Position numbers and translations under genes: made by a program
Notes under the pieces: model-generated
What the model saw: only the letters and a program-made list of their open reading frames with translations
What the model was told of the DNA's origin: nothing
The model's database searches: none
Shown: positions 34,827-44,521 of the stretch, one piece after another
Layout of the letters: each line of letters opens with the position of its first letter
How positions within the stretch are numbered: the first letter of the stretch is position 1
Assembly: GCA_030612365.1 (NCBI GenBank)
Contig: JAUWOA010000004.1
Coordinates: forward strand, 1 to 55,161
Length of the DNA stretch: 55,161 nt
Source: Candidatus Thorarchaeota archaeon
GTDB lineage: Archaea; Asgardarchaeota; Thorarchaeia; Thorarchaeales; Thorarchaeaceae
Reading direction: 5' to 3'

Positions 34827-36215
34827 ATGAAAAAGACACGCACAGAGAAGGATGTGCTTGGAGAACTTGATGTTCCTGCGGATGCCTACTGGGGAATCAA
34901 TACACAACGCGCAATTGAGAATTTCCAGATAAGCGGTCTGCGATTCTCCCAGAGATTCATCCTGTCACTCGCCAAGGTGAAGAAGGCGTGCGTATTGTCA
35001 AACATGGAGAGTGCTGACCTGGATGAGGATCTGGGGAATGCTATTCTTCATTCTGTAGACGAAATGCTGGATGAGGGACGGTTCCTAGATCAGTTTCCTG
35101 TCGATGTATTTCAGACTGGTTCCGGAACTCAGACTAACATGAATATGAATGAAGTTCTCGCAAACCGGGCGAATGAAATCCTGGGGCATCCCAAAGGAAT
35201 GAACTCACCCGTTCATCCAAATGATCACGTCAACAAGGGTCAGTCTTCAAATGACGTCATTCCCACAGCGATGCATCTAGCGGCGATGGATGCAATCACT
35301 GTTAATCTATTGCCTTCCATAGAAAAACTGATTCAAGCGCTTGAACGGAAAATAAAACAATTCGAAGGCATCGTAAAAGTTGGACGGACTCATCTTCAGG
35401 ATGCAGTACCTATCCCTCTCTCCACGGAGTTTGAGGTCTATCGTCAACAGTTCAGTGAGGTCAGCAAGGCATTGCACAGCATCCTTGGCGAACTTGCTGT
35501 GGTTCCCGTTGGTGGAACTGCCCTTGGAACAGGGCTCAACGCACCCAAAGGATTCGCAGAGAGAGTGACAAAACATCTCATCGACCTCGCAGACCAACCA
35601 ATCGAAATCAATCCAGTCAAGGCTGAAGGGATTGCTTCACACAGCAAACTTGTATCTACCAGTGGGATTCTTCGTCAGTTGGCATTAGCATGCATCAAAA
35701 TGGCCAATGATATCCGTTGGATGGGGAGCGGTCCACGTGCTGGCTTGGGCGAACTGCTACTGCCGCAGAACGAACCAGGCTCATCGATAATGCCCGGAAA
35801 AATCAACCCCACTCAGGCAGAGGCTTTGATCCAGGTTTCCCTGCAGGTTATGGGAAATGATTCTACGATTGCTTTGGCAGAAGGATTCGGAAGCATGCTC
35901 GACTTGAATGTCGCAAAGCCTGTGATGATTGTGAACCTTCTCCACTCGATTCGCATCCTATCTAATGGCATCAACTCCTTCGTGGAACACTGCCTTGAAG
36001 GTTTGAAAGCGAACACTAACCACATCGAACTTCAATTGGAACGGACTCTTATGATTGTGACACGTTTGACGCCCATCATAGGATATGACAAGGCTTCAGA
36101 GGTGGCGAAAGCAGCTCATTCATCAGGAAAGACGATTAGAGAGACCTTACTTGACATGAAACTAGAGATTGATGGCAATTTGGATGAGCTACTTGACCCG
36201 AAGAGGATGGTGTAG
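34827..36215 (+). CDS. fumC: Fumarate hydratase, class II
   Basis: 462 aa. Interconverts fumarate and malate. The superfamily signature GSSIMPGKINPTQAE lies near residues 315-330, GSGTQTNMNMNEVLANRA near 98-115, and GRTHLQDAVPIPL (catalytic His) near 187-199. The length equals bacterial FumC. ATG 34827 has GGAAGG about 10 nt upstream and lies 36 nt after the korB stop. The iron-sulfur-free class II enzyme is close in sequence to bacterial forms, and lateral acquisition is possible but not tested. Context with SdhAB supports a TCA-type role over aspartase, which shares the fold. Confidence 0.94.
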   Translation: MKKTRTEKDVLGELDVPADAYWGINTQRAIENFQISGLRFSQRFILSLAKVKKACVLSNMESADLDEDLGNAILHSVDEMLDEGRFLDQFPVDVFQTGSGTQTNMNMNEVLANRANEILGHPKGMNSPVHPNDHVNKGQSSNDVIPTAMHLAAMDAITVNLLPSIEKLIQALERKIKQFEGIVKVGRTHLQDAVPIPLSTEFEVYRQQFSEVSKALHSILGELAVVPVGGTALGTGLNAPKGFAERVTKHLIDLADQPIEINPVKAEGIASHSKLVSTSGILRQLALACIKMANDIRWMGSGPRAGLGELLLPQNEPGSSIMPGKINPTQAEALIQVSLQVMGNDSTIALAEGFGSMLDLNVAKPVMIVNLLHSIRILSNGINSFVEHCLEGLKANTNHIELQLERTLMIVTRLTPIIGYDKASEVAKAAHSSGKTIRETLLDMKLEIDGNLDELLDPKRMV

Positions 36216-36301
36216 TCTAGCTCCGACAGAAAAAGCTCCTTATACTAGGACTGCACTTGAATTGCATTGCTCGGAGTGATTCCGAGGCGAGGAGAGACGC
36301 A

Positions 36302-37984
36302 TTGGTGGACCTCAAGCACGATGTATTGATCGTAGGCGCAGGGCTCTCTGGCTTGAGAGCTGCAATCGAGATTATTGACACTCACGATGTTGCAGTCGTG
36401 ACAAAGGTACATTCTCTCAGGTCACACTCCGTAGCCGCACAAGGTGGAATCAATGCTGCCATGAGTATCGAGGATTCGTGGGAGTCACACGCTTTTGACA
36501 CTGTCAAGGGGTCCGACTATCTGGCTGACCAGGATGTCGTGGAGGTTCTTACCAAGAATGCTCCGTCAGTTGTCATCGAGAACGAGCTGTGGGGTACAGC
36601 TTTCTCAAGAACTGAGGACGGAACGATTGCACAGAGACCCTTTGGTGGAGCAGCGTATCCCCGAACATGCTACGCTGCTGACCGCACAGGGCATAACCTT
36701 CTCCATACAACTTTCGAGCAAGCTATGAGAAAGGGCGTGAAGTTCTATGACGAATGGTTTGTAACTTCGCTTGTTAGGTCCGATGACCGAATTGTGGGGG
36801 TTACCGCCCTTGAGATTGCCACAGGCAAGGTGCTTGGCATCGGGGCCAAGGCTGTGATACTCGCTACAGGCGGCTTTGGTCAGGTCTATGGACGCTCAAC
36901 AAATGCGCTCATCAACACCGGTGATGGCTGTGGTTTAGCGTTAAGAGCTGGAGTGCCATTGAAAGACATGGAGTTCATTCAGTTCCATCCGACTGGATTG
37001 AAAGGCTCTAACATCCTGATAACAGAAGGTGCAAGAGGTGAGGGTGGATATCTTCTCAACTCCAAGGGAGAGCGGTTCATGAAGGAATATGCTCCTGAGA
37101 AGATGGAACTTGCGCCTCGCGACATAGTTGCCCGAGCGATACAGACCGAGGTCGATGAGGGTCGAGGCTTTGAAGGTGGGTACGTCCACCTAGACCTGAT
37201 CCATTTGGGCGCAGCTAAGATCAAAGATCGTCTTCCTGGAATTAGAGAAATTAGCATGGACTTTGCTGGAGTTGACCCAATCGAAGCGCCCATCCCGGTG
37301 GTGCCAACTCAGCACTACTCCATGGGCGGAATCGATTGTGACAAGAATGGAACAACGCCTCTGAACGGCCTGTTTGCTGTGGGCGAAACCGCATGCATGA
37401 GCGTCCATGGAGCGAATAGGCTTGGCGGCAACTCTCTCCTTGAAACCCTAGTTTTTGGACGCATAGTTGGCAAGAATGCGAGTGAATACTCCGCCAATGC
37501 GAAAGACCCTGATGCAGAAGCCTTGGATAATGCAACCTTCGCAATGCGAGAGAGGATTCAAGCAATCCTGATGAATGAATCTGGAGAGTTGTGCGCTGAA
37601 CTCAGAGAACTAATGGGGGCCACCATGGATAACGACGTGGGGGTCTTCAGAGACCCAAGGAGGATGGAAGGAGCTCTCAAGGTCATCGAGATGATTCAAG
37701 AGCGGTTCGAAAACGTTTCAATACCTCGAAGCGATGACCGCTTCAACTACGCTCTAATCCGAACTCTTGAGCTTGAGAATATGCTCCAGTTAGCTTACGC
37801 CATCACAGCAGGAGCCATCTGGCGAGAGGAGAGCCGAGGCGCTCACTGGAGGATTGACCATCCAAAAAGGGATGATGACAGGTTCCTAAAACACACCTTG
37901 ATAACACTCATCGATGGCGAAATGAAAATTGGCACCAAGGATGTCAATCTTGGCAAGTTTGAAGTGAAGGAGCGGACCTACTGA
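36302..37984 (+). CDS. sdhA: Succinate dehydrogenase / fumarate reductase flavoprotein subunit
   Basis: 560 aa if it starts at TTG 36302 (7 nt after GGAG); GTG 36305 is equally possible, while an open frame from 36257 lacks a ribosome site. FAD-binding [13 protein letters not shown] (about residues 13-25), [14 protein letters not shown] containing the His that carries covalent FAD (about 42-55), [23 protein letters not shown] (active site, about 340) and [13 protein letters not shown] (about 375) are all present. Interconverts succinate and fumarate. Stop overlaps the iron-sulfur subunit start by 1 nt. Direction in the cell (oxidation or fumarate reduction) cannot be told. Confidence 0.93.
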   Translation: MVDLKHDVLIVGAGLSGLRAAIEIIDTHDVAVVTKVHSLRSHSVAAQGGINAAMSIEDSWESHAFDTVKGSDYLADQDVVEVLTKNAPSVVIENELWGTAFSRTEDGTIAQRPFGGAAYPRTCYAADRTGHNLLHTTFEQAMRKGVKFYDEWFVTSLVRSDDRIVGVTALEIATGKVLGIGAKAVILATGGFGQVYGRSTNALINTGDGCGLALRAGVPLKDMEFIQFHPTGLKGSNILITEGARGEGGYLLNSKGERFMKEYAPEKMELAPRDIVARAIQTEVDEGRGFEGGYVHLDLIHLGAAKIKDRLPGIREISMDFAGVDPIEAPIPVVPTQHYSMGGIDCDKNGTTPLNGLFAVGETACMSVHGANRLGGNSLLETLVFGRIVGKNASEYSANAKDPDAEALDNATFAMRERIQAILMNESGELCAELRELMGATMDNDVGVFRDPRRMEGALKVIEMIQERFENVSIPRSDDRFNYALIRTLELENMLQLAYAITAGAIWREESRGAHWRIDHPKRDDDRFLKHTLITLIDGEMKIGTKDVNLGKFEVKERTY

Positions 37985-38718
37985 TGTTATTCAGAGTGGC
38001 TAGAAGCAGAGATGGCGGAACGGTGTCACACTACGACCTCTACAAGGTCGATGTCAAGAAGGGCATGACAGTTCTAGATGCTCTATTTCAAATCCAAGAC
38101 AAGATGGATCCCTCGATCTCTTTCAGGTATTCATGCCGCGGTGCTGTTTGCGGCAGCTGCGCCATGCTCATCAACAAGGAACCTCGACTAGCCTGCAAGA
38201 CCCAAGTCTCTGACCTCAATGATTTGAATATGAACCTCAAGCCTTTCCCAGCCATAACTGACCTGCCTCCTGGCTGGAATTCCAATGAAGAGGTGTTAGT
38301 TGAGCCATTGCCGAACCTCCCTATCCTGAAGGATCTTATTGTTGACATGACTAGGTTCTACAATGCACTTGAGAGTCTGAAACTGTGGGCCGAACCTGCG
38401 GAAGGAGAAAAGGCACGGATACAGTCCCCATCTGATCGGAGGAAGATGGAGCGCTATGTCAATTGCATTATGTGTGCGCTATGTTTTGGTTCCTGTCCAG
38501 TCAACGCGGAGAAGAAGGAGTATGTTGGGCCATCAGCTCTCGCAAAGGCGTGGAGGTTTCACGAGGACTCGCGGACGGCCGACAAGGACCGTTACCTTAA
38601 GGCTGCAATAGCCCCTGAAGGAGCACCTCTCTGCGATTTGATAATGAACTGTGTGAAAGCGTGTCCCAAGGGTGTTGCGCCTGGCGGAGTAATAAGGAAG
38701 ATCAAGAAGGCCAGCTAG
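37984..38718 (+). CDS. sdhB: Succinate dehydrogenase / fumarate reductase iron-sulfur subunit
   Basis: 244 aa. The 2Fe-2S motif is SCRGAVCGSCAMLIN plus the fourth Cys in LACKT (about residues 54-78). The 4Fe-4S motif is CIMCALCFGSCPV (about 161-173), and the last cluster is formed by CDLIMNC and CPKG (about 218-235). All ligands expected for three clusters are present and the length is that of ordinary SdhB; there is no CCG (HdrB-type) extension as in thiol:fumarate reductase. No SdhC/SdhD cytochrome b subunits follow; the next gene is a different membrane protein with its own TATA-like sequence. Confidence 0.93.
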   Translation: MLFRVARSRDGGTVSHYDLYKVDVKKGMTVLDALFQIQDKMDPSISFRYSCRGAVCGSCAMLINKEPRLACKTQVSDLNDLNMNLKPFPAITDLPPGWNSNEEVLVEPLPNLPILKDLIVDMTRFYNALESLKLWAEPAEGEKARIQSPSDRRKMERYVNCIMCALCFGSCPVNAEKKEYVGPSALAKAWRFHEDSRTADKDRYLKAAIAPEGAPLCDLIMNCVKACPKGVAPGGVIRKIKKAS

Positions 38719-38809
38719 CTCGCCAGATGGCTTCGATTGCTCTCCCAAGGCTTGGACTATCTTTGCGTTTCCGAACAGACTTAATAGCAATGATAGCATC
38801 ACTCCGTAT

Positions 38810-39862
38810 GTGGTTGGGGGTATGAACATTGCCAAAGAGCTAATTCAACGGCTCTTTGATGGGCCTGTACCATTACTCACCAAGAAAGCTTTGTACCTGC
38901 TTCTTTATGTGATATCTGTTTTTTGTGCGCTTTTTACCATAGACCCTCTATATGGAGTCTTCGGACTAATCGAGTTGAGCTTCCTGGTAGCTGTCATTGG
39001 ATTTGCAATTCAGTATCTCTTCTTCAAGTTCCAGTACTCCAGCTTTGCACATCTGGAGCAGGAGAACGTATCGGATGGTGTCTTCGACAACGCAATGGAT
39101 AATACGACCCCGAATCCTTTCTGTCGGATATGGATATGTCCGGCGGAAGAGCCATTCATCATTTCGGTTTCTAACATTGCCTTCCGCGCAATTCTGATTT
39201 CTAATCCATTGGCTGAGAAGATGCGTGTAGATGCCAAGAGAACAACGATTGTACTAGCCAAAAAGATGCTTGATGTAGAACACGCCAAAGTCAGAGTGCA
39301 CGCAATTCTTGGCGTTGTCTTCTTCGTTGGGGTCTGGCTGTTTCATGCTCTATGGTTCTTTCCCTACATTCATTATCCTGCAAGTTTCCCTTACTATTAT
39401 TGGGGGCCCCATTTGACTATCCTTGTGTTCTATCCCGTTGGTGCTTCATTTTTCAAAGGGACGCTAAGAGCGCTTTCTTGTAAACGAGATCGGTCGATGG
39501 TCGAAACGTATAGGACCTACGGTGTCTTGCCTCAAATAGCATACATCGAGCTGCTGCAAGAAGGTCCGATCTCTGTGGAGAGGAAGTCAAAGCTCTTGAG
39601 AACCTATGAGAAACAGGAGGTGCAAGCGCGTGCAGAGCGCAGATCTATGGCCTTGATTGCGCTCTTTACGTTGGGTGGCTTTGTCTCGATCTCATCAATT
39701 ATGTCCAGGCGTGATCTTGACTTATTCCTGCAATCAACATTCTTCACGCTCTTGCTTCTCTCTCTCATGACTGTATGCCTTTTCGAGAGATACGATACGA
39801 GAGCTGTTTCTGAATTTTGGAGCCCGTTGATTGACGATCTTGAACCCGTCTGGCCGCTTTAG
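38810..39862 (+). CDS. Membrane protein with six helices, unknown function
   Basis: 350 aa from GTG 38810 (ATG 38822 is the alternative). Three hydrophobic helix pairs lie at about residues 22-70, 160-215 and 282-335. A soluble loop of about 90 residues after the first pair and a charged, helical stretch (VERKSKLLRTYEKQEVQARAE, near 255-275) come between. No conserved His pattern for haem is seen, so it is not an obvious SdhC/SdhD replacement. TTAATAG about 25 nt before GTG may be a TATA box, suggesting separate transcription from sdhAB. Family not recognised. Confidence 0.65.
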   Translation: MVGGMNIAKELIQRLFDGPVPLLTKKALYLLLYVISVFCALFTIDPLYGVFGLIELSFLVAVIGFAIQYLFFKFQYSSFAHLEQENVSDGVFDNAMDNTTPNPFCRIWICPAEEPFIISVSNIAFRAILISNPLAEKMRVDAKRTTIVLAKKMLDVEHAKVRVHAILGVVFFVGVWLFHALWFFPYIHYPASFPYYYWGPHLTILVFYPVGASFFKGTLRALSCKRDRSMVETYRTYGVLPQIAYIELLQEGPISVERKSKLLRTYEKQEVQARAERRSMALIALFTLGGFVSISSIMSRRDLDLFLQSTFFTLLLLSLMTVCLFERYDTRAVSEFWSPLIDDLEPVWPL

Positions 39863-39884
39863 CCATTTCACAATCTGTGTAAAT

Positions 39885-41153
39885 CTAGTGCTGCTTGAAC
39901 TCTGTGATTCGCTCTAATTCACCCTGGATAAATGACTCGATGATGGATTCAACATCAGACACGCCTTCCGGTAGTTCATAGACTGCAACCAACTCTGACC
40001 GAAACACACTGAATGCGCCCCTCCCGATGTCAGCCGCAATCACGGAGTTAACTCCTTTTCCCGCAATCAAGCTTTCTACAGCGAGAAGACCGCGCTTTTT
40101 GTCTGCCGTAGATCCGGGATTTTCTATAGACTTGACTGTCATCACTGTCTTCTCTGCGATTTCGACGACACAGAAATATGATGCTTTCGCGAAATGTTGA
40201 CTCACTCGGGAAGAGATTCCCTCGTAGGTGCTGACTGGTATTGCCACTCTCAGAATCTCCTTTTTCTCAGGTTCTATATGGATCATAACGCTCTCGAGTT
40301 CAGGAATCATCTGCTTGAGGAGTGCTTCCATCTCATCAGTGAGCGCATGCGCATGGTCCAATGGCATTTCCTTACTCATTGTTGCATGCATCTCACAGAA
40401 GTAAACCGAACCGGCCACTCTTACTTTGATGTCGTGGACATCCACAACTCCATGGACTCCCTCAGCTACCCTCCGTATCTCTGCATGCCTTTCAGGAATC
40501 GGAGATGCGTCCATCAGACTCAAGCCTGAATCTCTCATCAGCACGACTCCCTCCCTCATGATATATGCAGCAAGCATTAGTGCCACGAAGATCTCAATGA
40601 TTGGATAACCAATGATAGAAAATATCACGCCTGCAAGTACGAGAACTCCTGCGTAAACATCCAGCATGGAGTGTTTGCTGTCAGCAATCAAGCTCGGGCT
40701 GCCAATTTCTTTGCCCACCCTACGCTTGTACTTTGAAAGAATGAAGTATATGATTGCAGAAGTCAAGGCAGCTGCAATCGGCAGAAACGTCCCGACAATG
40801 GGGGTGGGATCAGTGATACTACTAGCTGACTGCCAAGCGATTCCAGCTCCTGCAACGATAATCATGATAGCGACTACAAAGGAGGCCAAGGTTTCTCCCC
40901 TATAGTAACCGTAGGGGAATCGCTCATTGGGATGCCTACCTGCGAGCCGCAATCCTGACCACACCATAATCGAAGCGAAAATGTCCGCTAAGGAGTTGAT
41001 GGCATCAGCCATCAGAGCGACACTACCACTCAGCAGAGCAATGCTGCCCTTCATTATTGCCAGGAACACCATCAGCAGAGCAGAGGTCTTCTCCACTTTT
41101 TCTCCTTTGACATACTTGCTTCTGTCAGGTCCCGCATAATCATCAATCGACAT
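39885..41153 (-). CDS. CDF-family metal cation transporter fused to a NifX/NifB-like domain
   Basis: 422 aa. The first 200 residues are a six-helix cation diffusion facilitator, with metal-site residues in ADAINSLAD (helix II) and ADSKHSMLD (helix V). Residues about 205-290 are the cytoplasmic metal-binding domain, with EVHATM-type histidines (CEMHATM, DHAHALTDEM, MIHIEP). From about 300 to the end a dinitrogenase-iron-molybdenum-cofactor (NifX/NifY/NifB C-terminal) domain follows: LRVAIPVST...SRVSQHFAKASYFCVVEI...VIAADIGRGAF. CDF proteins export Zn, Fe or Mn; the added domain suggests an Fe-S- or metal-cofactor-linked control or chaperone function, which is inference. Confidence 0.88.
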   Translation of the reverse strand: MSIDDYAGPDRSKYVKGEKVEKTSALLMVFLAIMKGSIALLSGSVALMADAINSLADIFASIMVWSGLRLAGRHPNERFPYGYYRGETLASFVVAIMIIVAGAGIAWQSASSITDPTPIVGTFLPIAAALTSAIIYFILSKYKRRVGKEIGSPSLIADSKHSMLDVYAGVLVLAGVIFSIIGYPIIEIFVALMLAAYIMREGVVLMRDSGLSLMDASPIPERHAEIRRVAEGVHGVVDVHDIKVRVAGSVYFCEMHATMSKEMPLDHAHALTDEMEALLKQMIPELESVMIHIEPEKKEILRVAIPVSTYEGISSRVSQHFAKASYFCVVEIAEKTVMTVKSIENPGSTADKKRGLLAVESLIAGKGVNSVIAADIGRGAFSVFRSELVAVYELPEGVSDVESIIESFIQGELERITEFKQH

Positions 41154-41186
41154 CGAGAGTCGCCATTTCTCGATTTGGATATTGTA

Positions 41187-42221
41187 CTAGTTGAAGGTTG
41201 TCCTCTGGTACTTAGCTTCGAACTTAATCAACCTGGATTCCGCAAGATCAATGGCAACTTCAGAGGAATCACAGATTATCCATCGTCTACGTGTTCTCTC
41301 AGCCGCAACCGCTGTAGTTCCTGATCCTGCGAAGAAGTCTGCGACAATCTCTCCTGGCTCAGTTGCAGCTTCTATCATCCTCTCTACAAGCGCCATAGGC
41401 TTTTGCGTCAGGAATCCCGTGAATTCCTTTGAGGCTCCTTGGATTGGTGGGATATCCATCCACAAATCAGAAACAACAACGCCTGGTATATCAGACAAGT
41501 ACTGCTTCTTTGAATAGCGGCCATTCTTGCTCCTGTAGATGATGCCTTCATTTTTCCACTTATCCAGTGTTTCTCTCTTGTACAGGTAAGGAGCAGTTCT
41601 CCCTTCCCACTCAAACTGCCCTCTCGCTTCGGACCGCTGGATCCCGTGAGCCTCGATCTCGATGAGCCGGAATCTGCCTCTTTCATCATTGTAGCTGTAA
41701 GGTTTCAAGGACTTCTCGTCATGTTTTCGGTAGATTGATTGAGTCTTGAACTCTGAAGCATTCTTCGCGTAGAGGAGGATTACGTCATGTTGGCTGCCAA
41801 AGCCTCTGCTCTGTGACTTGGGACTATTCGTACGCTTCCACACCAGCTCGTTAACGAAGTTGGAATATCCGAAGAGGTCGTCGAGGATAATCTTGACATA
41901 ATGAGAAACGTGCCAGTCAAGATGAACCCAGAGACTTCCATTCTCGTTGAGCAGGCCTATCATTGCTCCAAGTCGTTCCTTCATGAAACGTAGATACTCT
42001 TCAAGCCCACCATCCCATCGGTCGCTGTACGTACTCGTATCCCGCAACGTTGGGGCGCTTGATGCGTCGCCGATGCCCTTCTTTTTCAGAGTATACTCTG
42101 TGCCCGAAAAGAAAGGGGGGTCGACATAGATGAGTCGGATTTTCTCATCGAGATCAATGCTAAGATGCTTCATTGCAGCAAGGCAGTCGCCGTGAAGGAT
42201 GAGGTTGCACCATCTGTCCAT
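41187..42221 (-). CDS. Site-specific DNA methyltransferase, beta class (adenine N6 or cytosine N4)
   Basis: 344 aa. The catalytic motif IV DPPFFSGTEY (about residues 35-44) precedes the SAM-binding motif I, ADFFAGSGTTAVAAE (about 293-307). This IV-before-I order defines beta-class amino-methyltransferases, with a target-recognition region between. No restriction endonuclease or specificity subunit is adjacent: the neighbours are a metal transporter and S17e. This is therefore an orphan methyltransferase in this window, possibly for replication, repair marking or self-protection. Sequence target cannot be read from the gene. Confidence 0.88.
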   Translation of the reverse strand: MDRWCNLILHGDCLAAMKHLSIDLDEKIRLIYVDPPFFSGTEYTLKKKGIGDASSAPTLRDTSTYSDRWDGGLEEYLRFMKERLGAMIGLLNENGSLWVHLDWHVSHYVKIILDDLFGYSNFVNELVWKRTNSPKSQSRGFGSQHDVILLYAKNASEFKTQSIYRKHDEKSLKPYSYNDERGRFRLIEIEAHGIQRSEARGQFEWEGRTAPYLYKRETLDKWKNEGIIYRSKNGRYSKKQYLSDIPGVVVSDLWMDIPPIQGASKEFTGFLTQKPMALVERMIEAATEPGEIVADFFAGSGTTAVAAERTRRRWIICDSSEVAIDLAESRLIKFEAKYQRTTFN

Positions 42222-42334
42222 AGACTGCCATGTGGAATCGCAGCCTTATGACATCTTTCACGGCCCTTATGCCGCTTCCATATTCAAGTATCAGAAACAG
42301 ACGGGAGCGCAAGAAACGAGATCAGGAGATGAAT

Positions 42335-42586
42335 CTACATCTCGGTGTCGCTCTCAGAAAAGACTTCTCCTTCTTCATCAATCTCAGCTCGATCGCGAGC
42401 ATGTTGAATCTTAACGAGTGTGACACAGTAGCCTGCAATGCGGTTCCGAACCTTCTTTGTCTTGGCGTCAGTGTACTGTTGAACGAGTCTCTTGTTGGTT
42501 TCAAAATCATCCGTGAACTCGTCTGGATACCAATGGAGAAGACGCCTCGCTGCACCCTTGATGTATTTAGGTCTGATGTTACCCAA
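42335..42586 (-). CDS. rps17e: Ribosomal protein S17e
   Basis: 83 aa. The N-terminus (GNIRPKYIKGAARRLL), the middle (YPDEFTDDFETNKRLV) and KKVRNRIAGYCVTLVKI match the archaeal/eukaryotic S17e small-subunit protein, which has no bacterial counterpart. The start is TTG 42586, with GGTGA about 8 nt upstream. An acidic C-terminal tail (DEEGEVFSESD) extends past the usual archaeal end. Divergent from the DNA ligase gene, with about 100 nt for both promoters. Confidence 0.93.
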   Translation of the reverse strand: MGNIRPKYIKGAARRLLHWYPDEFTDDFETNKRLVQQYTDAKTKKVRNRIAGYCVTLVKIQHARDRAEIDEEGEVFSESDTEM

Positions 42587-42636
42587 TTAACAATCACCGC
42601 ATCTAGTTGTCAATTTCGGCAGTCCCTCTGGCTGTG

Positions 42637-42644
42637 TTTATAAA
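42637..42644 (+). promoter_or_regulatory. TATA box of the DNA ligase gene
   Basis: TTTATAAA lies about 40 nt before GTG 42684. Expected transcription start is near 42666, leaving room for CAGGGGT as ribosome binding site. Confidence 0.55.
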
Positions 42645-42683
42645 GCATACGGTGTCCGATTGATTATCAGGGGTCATCTGGAC

Positions 42684-44435
42684 GTGCTCTACGAACGTGT
42701 CGCCCAAGCATTCGAGCTTGTTGAGTCTACTTCGGGTTCTCTTGCGAAAATCGACATTTTTGCAGAACTCCTGAAAGAGGCTAGCCCAGAAGAGGTCAGT
42801 GAACTTATTGCCCTCAGCGTCGCGAAGCTGCATCCAGACTGGATGGAGCAGCCGGAAATTGGGATTGCCGAAAAGATGGCGGTCCAGGTTATTGCCAGTG
42901 CCGCATCGGTTTCTGAGAGCACTGTTGAAGATAAGCTCAACGAAACTGGGGACATAGGTGCCGCTGCTGATGCTCTTCTTGAGGGGAGTGTGCAATCCTC
43001 GCTCTTCGCAGAGGAGCTCACCGTCAATTCCGTTTTTCGGACCTTGGACGCAATCTCTAGGATGTCAGGGCGAGGGAGCAACAGGGTGAAGATTGCGAAA
43101 CTATCCGGATTGCTCACGGACGCGAAACCTATTGAGGCAAAGTATCTCCTGCGAACAGTAACTGGACGCCTTCGTTTGGGTCTTGCGTCCATGAGCATTC
43201 TTGATGCTCTCTCAACTGCTTTCACAGGCGACCGAGATGCCAGAGCTGAACTTGAGCATGCATTCAATGTGTGCAGTGATCTTGGCCGCGTCGCACGTGT
43301 ACTTGCGACCGACGGACTTGCCGCTGTGAAGACAATCAAAGCGAGGGTTGGAACGCCAATCCGGATGATGGCAGCCAAGAAGCTCTCAGACGCAACGGAG
43401 ATACTTCAGAAAGTCGGAGCAAAAGCTCTCGTTGAGTACAAATACGATGGTGAACGTGTTCAAGTTCACAAGGACGGTGACGAGGTTGTGCTCTTCTCTC
43501 GAAGACAAGAGAAAATCACCACACAATATCCTGACGTAGCTGAACTTGTACGCAAGAACATCAAAGCTGAAACCTGCGTTATTGAGGGCGAAATCGTCGC
43601 AGTTGATTCGTCCACAGGGAAGATGCGACCGTTCCAAGAACTCATGCGCAGAAGAAGGAAGACAGATATCAAAGCTATGAGCCAAGAAGTTCCGGTTGCA
43701 TTATTCTTCTTTGATATCCTTTTTCTCAACGGAGAAGATGTGTCTTCGATTCCCATGTTGAAACGTCGCAAACTCTTGGATAAGATAGTCACGACGGTTG
43801 ATAGAGTGTCTTTAACGATTGGAGAGGTCACTGAAGATCCAGAACGCCTTGATGCGATATTCATGGAGGCCATCAACTCGGGGTATGAAGGAGTAATCGC
43901 GAAAGCTGTTCATGAGAAATCAGGCTACAAAGCAGGGTCTCGAAGCTGGCTTTGGATTAAGCTGAAGGCATCCTATAAGGATGGAATGTCTGATTCCGTT
44001 GACCTAGTTATTGTAGGGGCGATTCACGGAAGAGGGAAACGGACTGGGCTCTATGGGGCGATACTCGCTTCCGCCTATGACGAAGAAACTGACACATTTC
44101 CCACTGTCTGCAAGATTGGAACCGGTTTCACAGATGAGATGCTTGAGGAGTTCAAGAGCCGCTTGGAAACACACGTATTGGAACGACAAAACCCCAAGGT
44201 CCTTTCAGATGTTAAAGCTGATGTCTGGTTTGAGCCTGTTGAGGTCATTGAGGTTCTTGGCGATGAGCTCACTGTAAGCCAAACACACTTGGCTGGAAAG
44301 GATCGAATGAGCGGCGGAGGTCTTGCCATACGTTTCCCGCGTTTCACAGGCAAGTGGAGAGAAGACAAGAGTGCCAAGCAAGCGACAACTGTGGGTGAAC
44401 TAATTGAGTCCTTCGAGCGCCAGAGGGGCTCATAG
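42684..44435 (+). CDS. lig: ATP-dependent DNA ligase
   Basis: 583 aa. GTG 42684 is chosen: AGGGG lies 9-10 nt upstream and the protein then begins LYERVAQAFELVESTSGSL, as archaeal ligases do; the frame is open to a TTG at 42660. An N-terminal DNA-binding helical domain is followed by nucleotidyltransferase motif I VEYKYDGERVQVHKDG (adenylated Lys near residue 252) and motif III EGEIVAVD. SGYEGVIAKA is motif IV, and LWIKLKASYKDGM is motif V with its lysines. The OB-fold ends with motif VI-like RFPRFTGKWREDK. Seals nicks in replication and repair. Length fits archaeal/eukaryotic-like family B ligases. Confidence 0.95.
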   Translation: MLYERVAQAFELVESTSGSLAKIDIFAELLKEASPEEVSELIALSVAKLHPDWMEQPEIGIAEKMAVQVIASAASVSESTVEDKLNETGDIGAAADALLEGSVQSSLFAEELTVNSVFRTLDAISRMSGRGSNRVKIAKLSGLLTDAKPIEAKYLLRTVTGRLRLGLASMSILDALSTAFTGDRDARAELEHAFNVCSDLGRVARVLATDGLAAVKTIKARVGTPIRMMAAKKLSDATEILQKVGAKALVEYKYDGERVQVHKDGDEVVLFSRRQEKITTQYPDVAELVRKNIKAETCVIEGEIVAVDSSTGKMRPFQELMRRRRKTDIKAMSQEVPVALFFFDILFLNGEDVSSIPMLKRRKLLDKIVTTVDRVSLTIGEVTEDPERLDAIFMEAINSGYEGVIAKAVHEKSGYKAGSRSWLWIKLKASYKDGMSDSVDLVIVGAIHGRGKRTGLYGAILASAYDEETDTFPTVCKIGTGFTDEMLEEFKSRLETHVLERQNPKVLSDVKADVWFEPVEVIEVLGDELTVSQTHLAGKDRMSGGGLAIRFPRFTGKWREDKSAKQATTVGELIESFERQRGS

Positions 44436-44521
44436 TTTGGCAATGCACACTGCAGGGGTTTCTTCCGACAGTTTTACATGAGGACGAGATTGTAACGGGG
44501 ACAGTATCTGGAGTTACTCCC

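Noticed and set aside
38810-39862. Membrane anchor of succinate dehydrogenase
   Set aside because: Six helices with a large soluble loop, no haem-ligand His pattern, about 90 nt gap and its own TATA-like sequence.
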